A DNA stretch of 64,000 nucleotides from Vicinamibacteraceae bacterium (GTDB lineage Bacteria > Planctomycetota > Phycisphaerae > Phycisphaerales > UBA5793), in the NCBI GenBank assembly GCA_011525805.1, contig WYBR01000109.1, positions 178,670-242,669 on the forward strand. The letters are read 5' to 3'. Below, in pieces: positions 8,557 to 17,347 of the stretch. The notes beneath the pieces were generated by a model. It made no database searches and was not told the origin of the DNA. It saw only the letters and a list, made by a program, of their open reading frames with translations. Within the stretch, counting starts at the first letter, position 1. The number at the start of each line of letters is the position of its first letter. Made by a program: the position numbers and the translations under genes.

Positions 8557-9253
8557 CCTCGCCGCCAGCGCCGCCGTTGTCGCCGGCGCTCTTCTCGCCG
8601 CAGCGACTCAACCGCTCTCATCGCCGACGGACGCGGCGCAGCCGCCAGGCGAATCGGCGCCGGCCGAGACGCTCGTGCGCGTCGCCCACCTCGTCTACTC
8701 GACGAACAAGACGAGTCAGTGCTTCGCCACGGGATACCTCGACCTGCTGGCGCGCGAGACGGAGATCAAGGTCGATCGCCAGGCGGTCCGAGTCGATCTC
8801 GATTCCGAGGATCTTTACCAGTATCCCTTCGCGGTGCTCAGCGGCGAAGGGGGTTTCCGCTTCACCGACGCCCAGTTCATGGCCCTGCGCGAGTACATCG
8901 AACGCGGTGGGTTCATCCTCGCCTCCGCCGGCTGCTCCAACGCCGAGTGGAACCGGTCGTTCCGCGACGAGATGCGGCGGCTCTTTCCGGAAGGGGCGCT
9001 CGAACCGCTCGAACTCTCCGAGGACATGTTCCAGACCGTCTTCCGCATCTCCCAGTTGAGAACCAAGTCGCACAACACCGAGGTGAAACTCTTCGGCATG
9101 CGCGTCAACGGTCGCCTCGCGCTGGTCTACTCCCCCGAGGGGCTCAACGACACCGGCAACGCCGGCGGCGGATGCTGCTGCTGCGGGGGCGACGAGATCC
9201 GCGACGCCAAGTACATCAACGCGAACATCCTGGCGTGGGTGTTGATGCACTGA
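8549..9253 (+). CDS. DUF4159-like secreted protein
   Basis: 234 residues. AAAGGAG lies upstream; ATG 8549 follows an in-frame GTG at 8546 that could also serve. A signal-peptide-like N-terminus is followed by a Rossmann-like domain typical of DUF4159 (YPFAVLSGEGGFRFTDAQ, then LREYIERGGFILASAGCSN, then NRSFRDEMRRLFPE). These proteins resemble glutamine-amidotransferase-like folds without an assigned activity. Unusual here is a run of four cysteines (GGCCCCGG) near residue 210, possibly metal-binding. It is coupled to the membrane protein upstream. Confidence 0.7.
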   Translation: MSSLAASAAVVAGALLAAATQPLSSPTDAAQPPGESAPAETLVRVAHLVYSTNKTSQCFATGYLDLLARETEIKVDRQAVRVDLDSEDLYQYPFAVLSGEGGFRFTDAQFMALREYIERGGFILASAGCSNAEWNRSFRDEMRRLFPEGALEPLELSEDMFQTVFRISQLRTKSHNTEVKLFGMRVNGRLALVYSPEGLNDTGNAGGGCCCCGGDEIRDAKYINANILAWVLMH

Positions 9254-9270
9254 CATCGAGGCAATTGGCT

Positions 9271-9365
9271 CGCCGCCCTTCGGTCGTGAGCCTCTCTTCG
9301 AGCCTGAGCCTCAGAGCCGAAGGCAAGGTCGAACGACGACTCGAAGGCTCTGCGCCCGGGAGCGC
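9271..9365 (+). repeat. Dispersed intergenic repeat, copy B
   Basis: Inverted relative to copy A (2295-2389) and about 90% identical to it. It lies just after the DUF4159 stop codon and before the convergent amidohydrolase. The arms CCTTCGG and CCGAAGG can form a stem, so it could act as a transcript-end structure for either gene. Confidence 0.8.
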
Positions 9366-9385
9366 GCCGCGGGGCGAGCGCCCCC

Positions 9386-10480
9386 TCACCGCGCATGCCA
9401 CCGGTCGAGCAGCCCAGCCGCCGCGCCGTGATAGAGATCGCCCAGCAGGTCAGGCGGCAATCGCTTGCCCTTGAGCACCGGGGAGGCGTGCGCATCGAAG
9501 CGATCCGGCTCAACCATCGCGAGGTCCGGGTCGGCGATGGGGGAGGGCCCCTCCTGCGCCGTCTCCCACATGGCGCGCAGCGCGTAGTAACGGCTGGCGT
9601 AGAGGTCGAAGGCTTCGTCGGCGCTGGCCGCGAGATGGCCCATGCCCATCGGCGAAGCGGCGGGCCGCAGGTGTTCATCCGTCGTGACGATGTCCGAGCC
9701 GAACATGATCCGCCCGCGCCAGCGCGCGAGGAACTCAACGAGGCGCCCGCGCGGGTGGCGCGAGATCTCGCGCACCATCCACTTCGTCGCGGACGTGTCG
9801 AGGAAGAGGTTGTCGTGGCGCGCCAGCAGTGCGTCGAGGAAGTCGAGGTTTTCGGGATTGCCGGCAAGGTGCGCGGCGATCCAGGGCACGTCGCCGTATT
9901 CGTCGAGGAGCACCTCGAAGGGCTTGTACTGGTCGAGTTTGCTGCCGTAGCGCGAGGCGTCGGCGTACTTCGCGGCGAACCAGGTGTCGGGGTCGGCGAC
10001 GTGGGTCATGAAGAGCATGCCGCACTCGCGCGCCAGGTCCATCGCGCGGCGGCGCCACGGCCCGTCAAGCGCGAAGAGATCGGGCTCGCCGAGGTCGCAG
10101 CCGATGTCGCGCGCCCGCGGCGCCGCCCAGAACTTGCAGATGCGGCAGCCGATCTCCGCATAGCGCTCGATGCGCTGGAGCCAGTCGGTGGTGAAGGCCC
10201 TGAGCCGATCGGCCGCTCCCCACTGCGGCACCGCAATGAAGCGCAGCGCCGCCCCGAAAACGGCGCGCACGTCGTCGGCGTGCTCGAGGTGGGTCATGGA
10301 ATAGACTTGGGCCACGCCGAAGAGGTCCGCCGCCTGCTTGTAGATCACCGCGGCCCGCTCGCCGTTGACGTGTGTGTGCACGTCGATGATCGGCCGAATC
10401 GGCGCGCCGAGGCGCTGCGCCTCGGCTCGATAGTCGAGGCCGTGCAGGTTCGCGGCGTGGACGGTTCGCGGCTCGTTCAT
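9386..10480 (-). CDS. Amidohydrolase family protein (amidohydrolase_2 / TIM-barrel)
   Basis: 364 residues. IIDVHTHV near residue 33 is the metal-binding HxH of the amidohydrolase_2 barrel; later ligands are likely in FMTHVADPDTW, WIAAHLAGNPENL and IMFGSDIVTT (the terminal Asp). Related enzymes hydrolyse or decarboxylate small molecules; the substrate cannot be read from the sequence. It is divergent from the glycosyltransferase with almost no space between the two starts, so one of the two starts is probably further inside its gene. Confidence 0.7.
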   Translation of the reverse strand: MNEPRTVHAANLHGLDYRAEAQRLGAPIRPIIDVHTHVNGERAAVIYKQAADLFGVAQVYSMTHLEHADDVRAVFGAALRFIAVPQWGAADRLRAFTTDWLQRIERYAEIGCRICKFWAAPRARDIGCDLGEPDLFALDGPWRRRAMDLARECGMLFMTHVADPDTWFAAKYADASRYGSKLDQYKPFEVLLDEYGDVPWIAAHLAGNPENLDFLDALLARHDNLFLDTSATKWMVREISRHPRGRLVEFLARWRGRIMFGSDIVTTDEHLRPAASPMGMGHLAASADEAFDLYASRYYALRAMWETAQEGPSPIADPDLAMVEPDRFDAHASPVLKGKRLPPDLLGDLYHGAAAGLLDRWHAR

Positions 10481-10491
10481 GGGTGGAATCG

Positions 10492-11685
10492 ATGGTAGTC
10501 GCTCCCGCGAATCACGACCGCGCCGCCGCCGCGGCCGCCGCGTGCGCCGCGCCGCCGCGGCCGCGCATCGCCCTCGCCCACGACTGGCTCGTGGGAATGC
10601 GCGGCGGAGAGCGCGTGCTCGAACGCCTCGCCGTCCTCTTCGGACCGACGGACCTCTACGTCATGGTTCGAGACCCGTCGCGCCGACACGCCGACGCCAT
10701 CGAGGCGTGCGCCATTCACACGAGTTCCCTCCAGCACTGGCCGGGAGCGGCCGGACCGCTGCGCCGCTGGTATCTGCCGCTCTATCCGTGGGCGGTCGAG
10801 TCGCTGCGCGTTGAGACGCGCTTCGACCTGCTTATCTCGACGAGTTCGGCGATGATCAAGGCGATTCGGCCTCCGTGCCGCTCCGATGGCCATGGGCGCA
10901 TCCCTCACCTGTGCTACTGCCACTGCCCGCCGCGCTACCTCTGGTCGCTCGCCGATGAGTACGCCCGCGGAGGAATCGTGGGCCGTGTGCGGCGGCTGGG
11001 GCTGGCCCTCGCCGGGGGCCGCCTCCGCCGACGTGATCGCGCTGCGTGCGACCGCGTGGACGTCTTCCTCGCCAACAGCACGCACACGGCCCGCGCGATC
11101 GAGCGGTGCTACGGGCGCGAGGCGCTCGTCGTGCATCCGCCCGTCGATACGGACTTCTTCACGCCCGATCCCGGCTTGCCGCGCGGCGAGCATTACTTCG
11201 TCCTCTCCGCGCTCGAGCCCTACAAGCGCATCGATCTCGCCATTGCCGCGGCCAACGCGCTGCGCCTGCCGCTGCGCATCGGGGGCGACGGTTCGCAGCG
11301 GCGCTCCCTCGAGCGCCTCGCGGGGCCGACCGTGACCTTCCTCGGCCCGCTGGAGCGCGTGCAGGCCCGGGCCGAGTATCGCGCCGCGCGGGCACTGCTC
11401 TTCCCCGGCATCGAAGACTTCGGACTGGTGCCCGTCGAGGCCTTGTCGTGTGGGTGTCCGGTGATCGCCTTCGAGCGCGGGGGCGCGGAGGACTGGATGG
11501 CCGAGGGAGTCGGCGTCGCCTTCAGCCCGCAAACGTCCGCCGCGCTGGCCGACGCGATGCGCTCCTTGGACGGCACCCGCATCGATGCCGCGGCATGCCG
11601 GCGCCACGCGCTGCGCTTCACCGTGGAGCGCTTTGACGAGGCCATGCGCGCGCACGCGGCCGCGGCGCTGGCGCTGCCCACGTGA
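10492..11685 (+). CDS. Glycosyltransferase, GT4-like
   Basis: 397 residues from ATG 10492; an in-frame GTG at 10483 would add three. The N-terminal domain has RIALAHDWLVGMRGGERVLE, typical of mannosyl- or rhamnosyl-transferases of the GT4 family (WbaZ-like). The C-terminal donor-binding half has EPYKRIDLAI, GPLERVQARAEYRAARALLF and the EDFGLVPVEALSCGCPVIAF motif with the catalytic Glu pair. It probably adds a sugar from a nucleotide donor during surface polysaccharide synthesis in the cytoplasm. It is not adjacent to the larger polysaccharide cluster at 24750-31460. The product is unknown. Confidence 0.8.
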   Translation: MVVAPANHDRAAAAAAACAAPPRPRIALAHDWLVGMRGGERVLERLAVLFGPTDLYVMVRDPSRRHADAIEACAIHTSSLQHWPGAAGPLRRWYLPLYPWAVESLRVETRFDLLISTSSAMIKAIRPPCRSDGHGRIPHLCYCHCPPRYLWSLADEYARGGIVGRVRRLGLALAGGRLRRRDRAACDRVDVFLANSTHTARAIERCYGREALVVHPPVDTDFFTPDPGLPRGEHYFVLSALEPYKRIDLAIAAANALRLPLRIGGDGSQRRSLERLAGPTVTFLGPLERVQARAEYRAARALLFPGIEDFGLVPVEALSCGCPVIAFERGGAEDWMAEGVGVAFSPQTSAALADAMRSLDGTRIDAAACRRHALRFTVERFDEAMRAHAAAALALPT

Positions 11686-11702
11686 CACGAACGGATCGGG
11701 CG

Positions 11703-12734
11703 TCAGGGAATCACGGCGGCGTTGCTCACTTCGCACGCGCCGATCTCGATGAACTGAAGCGACAGGCCGCAGGCGCTGGTTCCGGCAACGCCGCTGAGCG
11801 ATCCGCTTCCCGTGCCCGTCGAGAAGACGCCGGGCGGATCAAGCGGTCGCACGCGTCCCTCGATCCCCAGCAGCGTGCCGCCGCAGGGAAGCCCGAAGGG
11901 AATCCTCCAGCGCCCGCGGACGGCGCCGAGAAGCAGCGCCGCGGGCCGCGCCGGCGCGGCGCCGCGCCACTGCACCGTCACCATCCCCGGGCAACGTCCG
12001 GTGATGAACAGCGCCCGTCCGTTTGCGGCGCCGATGAAGGCGATGCCGCGCACGTCGGTGTATCCGCCTCCGCCGATGAGGCTCCTCGCTCCCGTGGTCG
12101 GATCGATCTGGAAGAGGTAGTAGCGGCAGCCGAAGAGACGGCCGTCCGCGGCGAAAGTGAGCGAATGAACGTCGCGCGATCCATCCGCCAGGCCGTTCAC
12201 GTCCACGGTCGCGCCCGTCGCCAGGTCGATCGCGAGCAGGCCGGCTTCGGTGTCCCAGGCAATGGCGCGGCCGGCACGATCGATCGCCATTCCCTGCATC
12301 CTCGCGTGCGATGCGACGCCGATGAGTTGCGCCTCACCGCTCGCGGGATCGATCAGGTAGAGGATGTCGGGAAGCGCCACGCCGCCATCCTCGACCGCAT
12401 AGAGCGAACCGTCCGGCGCGAACGCCAGGCCGCGCACGTCGTTGATGGGCATGGAGGCGACCAGGCTCGTTCTCCCCGTCGCCTCGTCGATGGTGATGAG
12501 CGACTCTCCCGAAGCGGAGAGCATGACGCCGAGCGCATCCTTGCCGAGGCTGCTGAGCGCCGGATAGTGGCGGGCGGCGTCAAGCAGCCGCCCCTGGCCG
12601 GTCTGCGAGTCGATAGTGAAGATGTCACCCGCCGTGCCCACGGCGAGGAGGTCATCGGCGCCGGCGGTCGCAGGCGTCGCGAGCGCCGTGATCGTCGCTG
12701 CGGCGAGCATGAGCACGAGAAAGCGTGATGGCAT
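11703..12734 (-). CDS. Secreted beta-propeller protein with the shared four-Cys C-terminal module (copy 1)
   Basis: 343 residues from MPSRFLVLML; upstream in-frame codons are rejected because a clear signal peptide begins here. Residues about 28-240 contain propeller-like repeats of the form TIDSQTGQGRLL, TIDEATGRTSLV, LIDPASGEAQLIG, AIDLATGATVDV and QIDPTTGARSLIG (DUF4394/NHL-like, extracellular). Residues about 248-343 are a separate module starting CPGMVTVQW and ending CEVSNAAVIP, homologous to the tails of the genes at 17348, 18555 and 44446. Likely exported; ligand unknown. It is convergent with the GT4 gene. Confidence 0.65.
   Translation of the reverse strand: MPSRFLVLMLAAATITALATPATAGADDLLAVGTAGDIFTIDSQTGQGRLLDAARHYPALSSLGKDALGVMLSASGESLITIDEATGRTSLVASMPINDVRGLAFAPDGSLYAVEDGGVALPDILYLIDPASGEAQLIGVASHARMQGMAIDRAGRAIAWDTEAGLLAIDLATGATVDVNGLADGSRDVHSLTFAADGRLFGCRYYLFQIDPTTGARSLIGGGGYTDVRGIAFIGAANGRALFITGRCPGMVTVQWRGAAPARPAALLLGAVRGRWRIPFGLPCGGTLLGIEGRVRPLDPPGVFSTGTGSGSLSGVAGTSACGLSLQFIEIGACEVSNAAVIP
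11706..11993 (-). other. Shared C-terminal module, copy 1 (coding segment)
   Basis: 96 codons with four cysteines at the conserved places (CPG, PCGGT, SAC, GAC-x-x-SN). It is the most divergent at its last residues (SNAAVIP in place of SNVV). Confidence 0.75.
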
Positions 12735-13058
12735 GGTCCACTCCTCCACGGTTCGGTCGGCACCCACCACGGCTGGCGGTCGGATGTAGCGCCACGAGAG
12801 AAAACCACGCGATCGCGCCGCGCATTCCGGCCGAATCGCGATCTGGGTGGGACTCTCCCGCAACCTTCCACCGCCTATCCACAATGGAGGCGCCGCTCTG
12901 GACGCCGCGTCCGAGCGCGAGCGAGCGACGTTGGCGCTCTAAGTGTTGAAGCACAAAGCGCTTGTCGGCGATGCGCAATCATTGCCGGAACTGACTCGGT
13001 CGGGAGTTGGGGCGGACCGGGGACTTTTTGACCAATTTCATCTCTGTTTTGGTGGAAA

Positions 13059-13090
13059 GTGTTGCATTGTGTCGCGTTGTGGGGTAACCT
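13059..13090 (+). promoter_or_regulatory. Candidate mraZ promoter overlapped by 10-bp-spaced GTG boxes
   Basis: TTGCAT (13062-13067) and TAACCT (13085-13090) are 17 bp apart. GTG triplets begin at 13059, 13069 and 13079, exactly one helical turn apart, with a further one at 13052. MraZ is known to bind short G-rich direct repeats at about 10-bp spacing ahead of its own gene, so autoregulation is likely. Confidence 0.5.
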
Positions 13091-13153
13091 TTCGGCACTC
13101 GCAGCCAGTCGGACTGGAGCGGGCGCAGTCAATACTCAACGAGGCATCCGGTC

Positions 13154-13624
13154 GTGCTGTTCACAGGCGAATTCGACCACACGATCGACGCCAAGGGAAG
13201 GATGGCCATCCCCTCTGAGATTCGCAGCCGCATGACCAGGGAGGAAGACGGCGAAGCCTTCTACCTCACCATCGGCTCCAACCGGGCGCTGCGCCTCTAT
13301 CCCGAAAAGGGCTTCGAGCGCCTCGCCGCGATGATCGAAGAGGGCCTGGTGACGGACGAAGCGGTGCAGGAGTTTGACCAGTTGCTCTTCCCACTCAGTC
13401 GGCGGCTCGAACTGGACTCGGCGGGACGAATCCGCCTGCCGGACAAGATGATGGAGCGGGCGGGGATCGGAAAGGACGTGGTGCTCATCGGCGTGCGCGA
13501 CCATCTCGAAATCCGCGATCTCAAGCAGTGGAACGCGGAACTTGAAGAGCGCCTCGCCAAGCAGGAAGACATCTTCAGGCGCTTCGTGCGGCGCGACCGT
13601 GCGGGCGGCTCCGGGCGGGAGTGA
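13154..13624 (+). CDS. mraZ: Transcriptional regulator MraZ
   Basis: 156 residues, GTG start with GAGG 9 nt upstream. The N-terminal MLFTGEFDHTIDAKGRMAIP and the central LDSAGRIRLPDKMMERAG are the two SpoVT/AbrB-like DNA-binding half-domains of MraZ. MraZ forms a ring-shaped oligomer and regulates the division and cell wall cluster in most bacteria. Here no rsmH, ftsL or mur gene follows: 562 bp without a gene come next, then rdgB on the other strand. The gene is therefore separated from the dcw cluster. Confidence 0.95.
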   Translation: MLFTGEFDHTIDAKGRMAIPSEIRSRMTREEDGEAFYLTIGSNRALRLYPEKGFERLAAMIEEGLVTDEAVQEFDQLLFPLSRRLELDSAGRIRLPDKMMERAGIGKDVVLIGVRDHLEIRDLKQWNAELEERLAKQEDIFRRFVRRDRAGGSGRE

Positions 13625-14186
13625 AGAACGAGTCGTTGAGGCAACAAGGATGAACACGGGGGCACGGAACATCACGATCGAATCTCACGGGTGCGGGAGG
13701 GATCGCCCGTCGGAGCATGGTCGATGATCACGCCGCCCGCCCTGAACAAGGGTCGGCGACGTTTTGACAAGTCGAAGTTCGGCGCATCGCGCCGCCGCGA
13801 TCAGAAGGAGAGCGGCGGCGAGGGTGGATGGAGGCGAACGGACTCGAACGTCGCCTCGGCGAATCTCGGTGTGCCCCCGGGCAGTCGGCCAGGGATCGGC
13901 TGATAAACGACTGTCCGCGGGTCGCGGCCGCCTTTCGCTCGATCACCATTGATCTTGGGCCTCATTGTGTACGAGTTTTCGTGCCGTGGGCCGGGTTCAC
14001 CGTGGCGGCTCCTCCACCATCCGACGGATGACCGGACGACGCCGGTCGGCCAAGAGGCCGGCGTGAGTCGTGTCCGACCCGCAGGGAGGCGTCGGCACGA
14101 TGGCGATCCCAGGCCCCGCGCCGCCTGCGCGCGGACGCCGCACCTTTTCAGGTCCGCTCGCGTCCCACCATCGCGCGCGGACTTTT
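13625..14186. other. Gene-poor stretch after mraZ
   Basis: No reading frame here looks like a protein. GGAGGCGAACGGACTCG at about 13828 looks like the terminal part of a tmRNA or tRNA but neither strand gives a pairing T-arm or partner arm (see rejected items). The 14040-14080 region has a GCCGGTCGGCC / GGCCGGC hairpin. It may hold a non-coding RNA, but I cannot show one. Confidence 0.3.
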
Positions 14187-14837
14187 TCACGCGCGCGGCG
14201 CTGGCGCCTGCGTGCCGCTCGCGGCTTCGCGAATCCGCTGCGCCATCGCCCGCGCCGCAAACCCGCGATGAGATCTCGCGTTCTTCTCCGCCGGCGACAA
14301 CTCCGCGCTCGTCAACCCGACATCGGGCAGCAGCAGGAGGGGGTCGTAGCCGAAGCCGTTGGTTCCGCGCGGCTCGTCAATAAGAACGCCGGGAAACTCG
14401 CCGCGCGTCTCCGCCAGCACACGACCTGCCGCATCCGCCAGGCACATAGCGCAAACGAACCGCGCCGCGCGTCGCTCCGGCGGGACGGTTCGCAACTCGC
14501 CGAGCAGTTTCGCATTGTTCGCCGCGTCTCGCTCCCCCCGCGTCGCGCCGACGCCGGCGTAGCGCGCGCTGTGAACGCCGGGCCGGCCGCCGAGCGCTTC
14601 AACCTCCAGGCCGCTGTCGTCGGCGAGGCAGGGGCGCTGCGCATGTCGGGCGTAGTACACGGCCTTGAGGCGCGCGTTGGCCTCAAACGTCTCCCCATCC
14701 TCGATCGGCTCGGGCACGTCGACTCCCGCGGCGTCCAGCCCGATCACCGCCACGCCGAGCGGCTCGAGAACCGCAGCAATCTCCGCGACTTTGTGCGGGT
14801 TCGACGTGGCGACGAGAAGGGGCGAATCGATCTTCAT
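14187..14837 (-). CDS. rdgB: XTP/dITP diphosphatase (HAM1/RdgB)
   Basis: 216 residues. It hydrolyses non-canonical purine NTPs to NMPs and pyrophosphate, keeping them out of DNA. Family motifs visible are LLVATSNPHKVAEI at the N-terminus, DGETFEANARLKA, CLADDSGLEVEALGGRPGVHSARYAG, and the C-terminal GTNGFGYDPL, LSPAEKNARSHRG. It lies 6 bp after the stop of the polytopic membrane gene and is probably co-transcribed with it. Confidence 0.95.
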   Translation of the reverse strand: MKIDSPLLVATSNPHKVAEIAAVLEPLGVAVIGLDAAGVDVPEPIEDGETFEANARLKAVYYARHAQRPCLADDSGLEVEALGGRPGVHSARYAGVGATRGERDAANNAKLLGELRTVPPERRAARFVCAMCLADAAGRVLAETRGEFPGVLIDEPRGTNGFGYDPLLLLPDVGLTSAELSPAEKNARSHRGFAARAMAQRIREAASGTQAPAPRA

Positions 14838-14843
14838 CGGCGT

Positions 14844-16937
14844 TCAGCGCGGCGGAATGATCTCATAGAGGACGCGTCGATGCTCGGCGCTGATCGGCCA
14901 GACCATCAGCGGCCGCGCGTGCGACTCGAAGAAGCCGCGCCAGTCCGACGCGGCCACCACAGGATCGTACCACTCGTCTACAACGGCGAGGCGGCTCAGT
15001 TCCGCCTCGTTGACGAGCACCAGCGGCAGGCCGCGCTCGATGAGCGCCGCGGCCCAGGCGCGGTGGTCATCGCCATGAGCGCGGATGATCTCGCCCAGGG
15101 GCGAGGTGTCCCACGTCGTGTGCCAGACGACGGGGCGGAGGACATAGAACGGCGTCGCGTCGCCGAAGAGATACACGCCTCGGCTTGCGTCGGTGAAGTG
15201 CGTGAGGTACACGTCGCTGTTCGCGGCGGCGAGTTCGCGGAGAAACCCCGGATCGATGCCGGCGGAACCGACGCCCGTGCGGAGCATCACGCCGTCGATG
15301 TACGTTGCGGGCCTGCCGCCGCGCTCCTGCCCGTAGAGGTGAATGCACCAGCAGCCGAGGCCGGCGGGAAGCACGACGGCGAGCACGAGGGCCAACCATC
15401 GCGCCCGCCGGACGAGTTCCTCAATCCCCAGCGCGACCAGCACGACCAGCGGCGGCAGGCAGGGCAGCAGGAAACGGCTCTGAAGGTGCGTCAGTGCCAG
15501 CCAGAAGGCAAGTTGCAGCGCCAGGATGAGCAGGGCAGCGCCGGCGGCGCGACGACGTCGCTGATCGAGCAGCGCCGCCGGCGCCGCGAGCAGCGCGATC
15601 AGCCACAGCCCGGCCCACTGCGCGTGCGCCGCGCCCATCGTCCACAGGACCGCGGGCCTTTCGAGCCAGGACTTGTCGGGCGCATGGGCCTTGTCCCATC
15701 GCCCCATCTGCTCAGCCGTCCAGTGCACTGAGCCGAGCGCCTTCATGAAGAGCGGAAAGAAGGGGTTGCCGCCGTCGAGCGCGGCAAAGTTGCGGATGAG
15801 ATACGGCCCGAGCGCGATCAGGCCGCCGAGCGTGCAGGCGATGATGGCCTTGGGCCAGAGTGAGGCGGGCGAGCGCACGAGCAGCACTACGCCCAGTGGC
15901 ATGGCGACGCCGCCCAGCGCCGTGAGTTTCGCCCCGCACGCGGCGCCCGCGAGGAATCCGATCAGCGCGAGCATTGGCGCGCCGGTTGGGCGGGATTCGA
16001 TGAGGCGCCAGCAAAGCGCGAGAAGGCCGATGAGCAGCGCCTCGTTGTACGCCATCGAGCCGGTGACGACGGCCCAGGGCACGCTGATGGCGACAGCGCC
16101 GGCGGCGATCGCGGTCAGGCGCGAGGCAAACCGCGCGGCCAGCAGCGCCACTTCACAGGCCGCCCAGATCATCAGCACCGCATGGAGCAATTGGCAGGCG
16201 GTGGCCGCCTGGATCGCGCCGTCGGCCGGTCGCGCGGCGAAGGGATCGAGGAGGATGGCAAGGTGGTAGTACGCCGCCTCGACGTACGACGGTTCGAACG
16301 AATAGACGTTGTGCGCCAGCGGCGTGAGCGAGCCGCGCGCCAGCCACTCGCGCGGCAGTTGGAGGTGATACTCGAGCACGTCGTAGCCGTGCGCTTCCGA
16401 ACTCCACAGCCAGCCCGGTGCGCTCGTCGCGGCCACGAGCAGCACGGCGACGGCGGGGGCGGCCGCGAGCAGCGGCAGCGCGGACCAGTCGAGTCCTCCG
16501 GTGGGCTTCGATGGTGCGGGGAGTCGATTCCGCAGCGCGAAAAGGGCCAGCAGCCAGCCCACGGCGAGAACCGCCCACGCACCGATCCCGCCGCCGGTCT
16601 GGAGCCATCCGGCGGCGCCGAGCGCGTGTTCGAGCCAGAGCATCACCGTGACGCCGAGGCCCAGTTCGGCGCCGGGCACGAGCGATTCGCCCAGGCGCAG
16701 CGCACTGCGGAGCAGCGAGCCCATTCCCCAAGCCGCGATGAGCCAGCCGAGCACCGGCGGCGCATCGGTGAGCAGCACGAGCAGGGCGTGGAGGAACTGG
16801 CTGTGCCCGAAGGCGTTGAGGCCGGGCCGGGTGAGCCAGACGGCTGTTATTGCGAGCGCGAATGCCCCGGCGCCCACAATCGCCAAGGTCGGAGCGCGCC
16901 GGGCGGCGAAGAGAGGAGAGAAGACGGCTCGCGTCAT
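14844..16937 (-). CDS. Polytopic membrane protein, GT-C-fold glycosyltransferase-like
   Basis: 697 residues with about twelve hydrophobic segments through residue 520, then a soluble C-terminal domain of about 170 residues. An acidic-aromatic loop (SSEAHGYDVLEYHLQLPREW) sits after an early helix as in GT-C / ArnT-like transferases that use polyprenyl-phosphate sugars, with catalytic acids in such loops. The later FPLFMKALGS and LTHLQSRFLLPCLPPL fit this family. Function is inferred from topology only. TAGAAT lies 8 nt before the ATG. Confidence 0.6.
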   Translation of the reverse strand: MTRAVFSPLFAARRAPTLAIVGAGAFALAITAVWLTRPGLNAFGHSQFLHALLVLLTDAPPVLGWLIAAWGMGSLLRSALRLGESLVPGAELGLGVTVMLWLEHALGAAGWLQTGGGIGAWAVLAVGWLLALFALRNRLPAPSKPTGGLDWSALPLLAAAPAVAVLLVAATSAPGWLWSSEAHGYDVLEYHLQLPREWLARGSLTPLAHNVYSFEPSYVEAAYYHLAILLDPFAARPADGAIQAATACQLLHAVLMIWAACEVALLAARFASRLTAIAAGAVAISVPWAVVTGSMAYNEALLIGLLALCWRLIESRPTGAPMLALIGFLAGAACGAKLTALGGVAMPLGVVLLVRSPASLWPKAIIACTLGGLIALGPYLIRNFAALDGGNPFFPLFMKALGSVHWTAEQMGRWDKAHAPDKSWLERPAVLWTMGAAHAQWAGLWLIALLAAPAALLDQRRRRAAGAALLILALQLAFWLALTHLQSRFLLPCLPPLVVLVALGIEELVRRARWLALVLAVVLPAGLGCWCIHLYGQERGGRPATYIDGVMLRTGVGSAGIDPGFLRELAAANSDVYLTHFTDASRGVYLFGDATPFYVLRPVVWHTTWDTSPLGEIIRAHGDDHRAWAAALIERGLPLVLVNEAELSRLAVVDEWYDPVVAASDWRGFFESHARPLMVWPISAEHRRVLYEIIPPR

Positions 16938-16945
16938 CGCCGCGC

Positions 16946-16951
16946 ATTCTA
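16946..16951 (-). promoter_or_regulatory. -10-like TAGAAT ahead of the GT-C-like gene
   Basis: Eight nt upstream of the ATG at 16937; suggests a leaderless rdgB-operon transcript. Confidence 0.4.
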
Positions 16952-17002
16952 GAGCAGTTCACTTCAAGTGTGGCGGGCGCCGCCGTGCGGGGTCGAGTGA
17001 TC

Positions 17003-17230
17003 GGTGGTGCCATGCATTGGCCCGCTCTGCGGTCGATGCATGCCGAGCGGGAAGGGGCGTTCGTCCTCGCTGGCGCGTCGGCCTGGTAGCGACGCGCAAT
17101 GCGGTCGCGCCTGCCCGTTCGCCATGCTTCGCCCAGAGCCGCGATGCATGATGAGCGGCAAGTGTCGTCGTCCTCGCTGGCGTTTCGGCCGGGTGGCGAA
17201 GCGCGATGCTCGATCGTCTGCCCGTCGACC
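17003..17230 (+). repeat. Hairpin repeat element, copy 1 (diverged)
   Basis: A region in two blocks. Block one has TGGTGCCATGC followed by ATGCAT arms at 17012-17017 and 17036-17041 around CCCGCTCTG; block two contains the exact 14-mer CGCCATGCTTCGCC at 17120-17133. The same two blocks in the same order, with perfect stems, are found at 52646-52780. CGTCCTCGCTGGCG is also repeated inside (about 17059 and 17167). No gene. Confidence 0.65.
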
Positions 17231-17271
17231 GCGTGGCGCGCTCGCCGCCGCGCTCCGTCGGCTCAAGAGAA

Positions 17272-17298
17272 AGGCCCGGACGCGGAGCGTCCGGGCCT
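17272..17298 (-). terminator. Terminator of the secreted protein gene at 17348
   Basis: A perfect 12-bp stem AGGCCCGGACGC / GCGTCCGGGCCT with a 3-nt loop, followed on the minus strand by TTTCTCTT. Confidence 0.75.
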
Positions 17299-17347
17299 GA
17301 GAGCATTGGATTGCAACGCCGGCGGCGCGCCAGGCGCAGCGCTCAAC

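Noticed and set aside
13815..14025. tmRNA- or tRNA-like end (GGAGGCGAACGGACTCG on plus; GTTCGAGTCC then CGCCTCCA on minus; CTCCTCCACCA at about 14012 on plus).
   Set aside because: The T-arm does not pair on either strand, the acceptor partner is missing on minus, and on plus the distance of about 195 nt is too short for tmRNA with no tag frame ending in a stop.
14070..15731. A 553-codon frame opposite rdgB and the GT-C-like gene.
   Set aside because: No motif, Arg/His-rich shadow composition; the minus-strand rdgB is certain.
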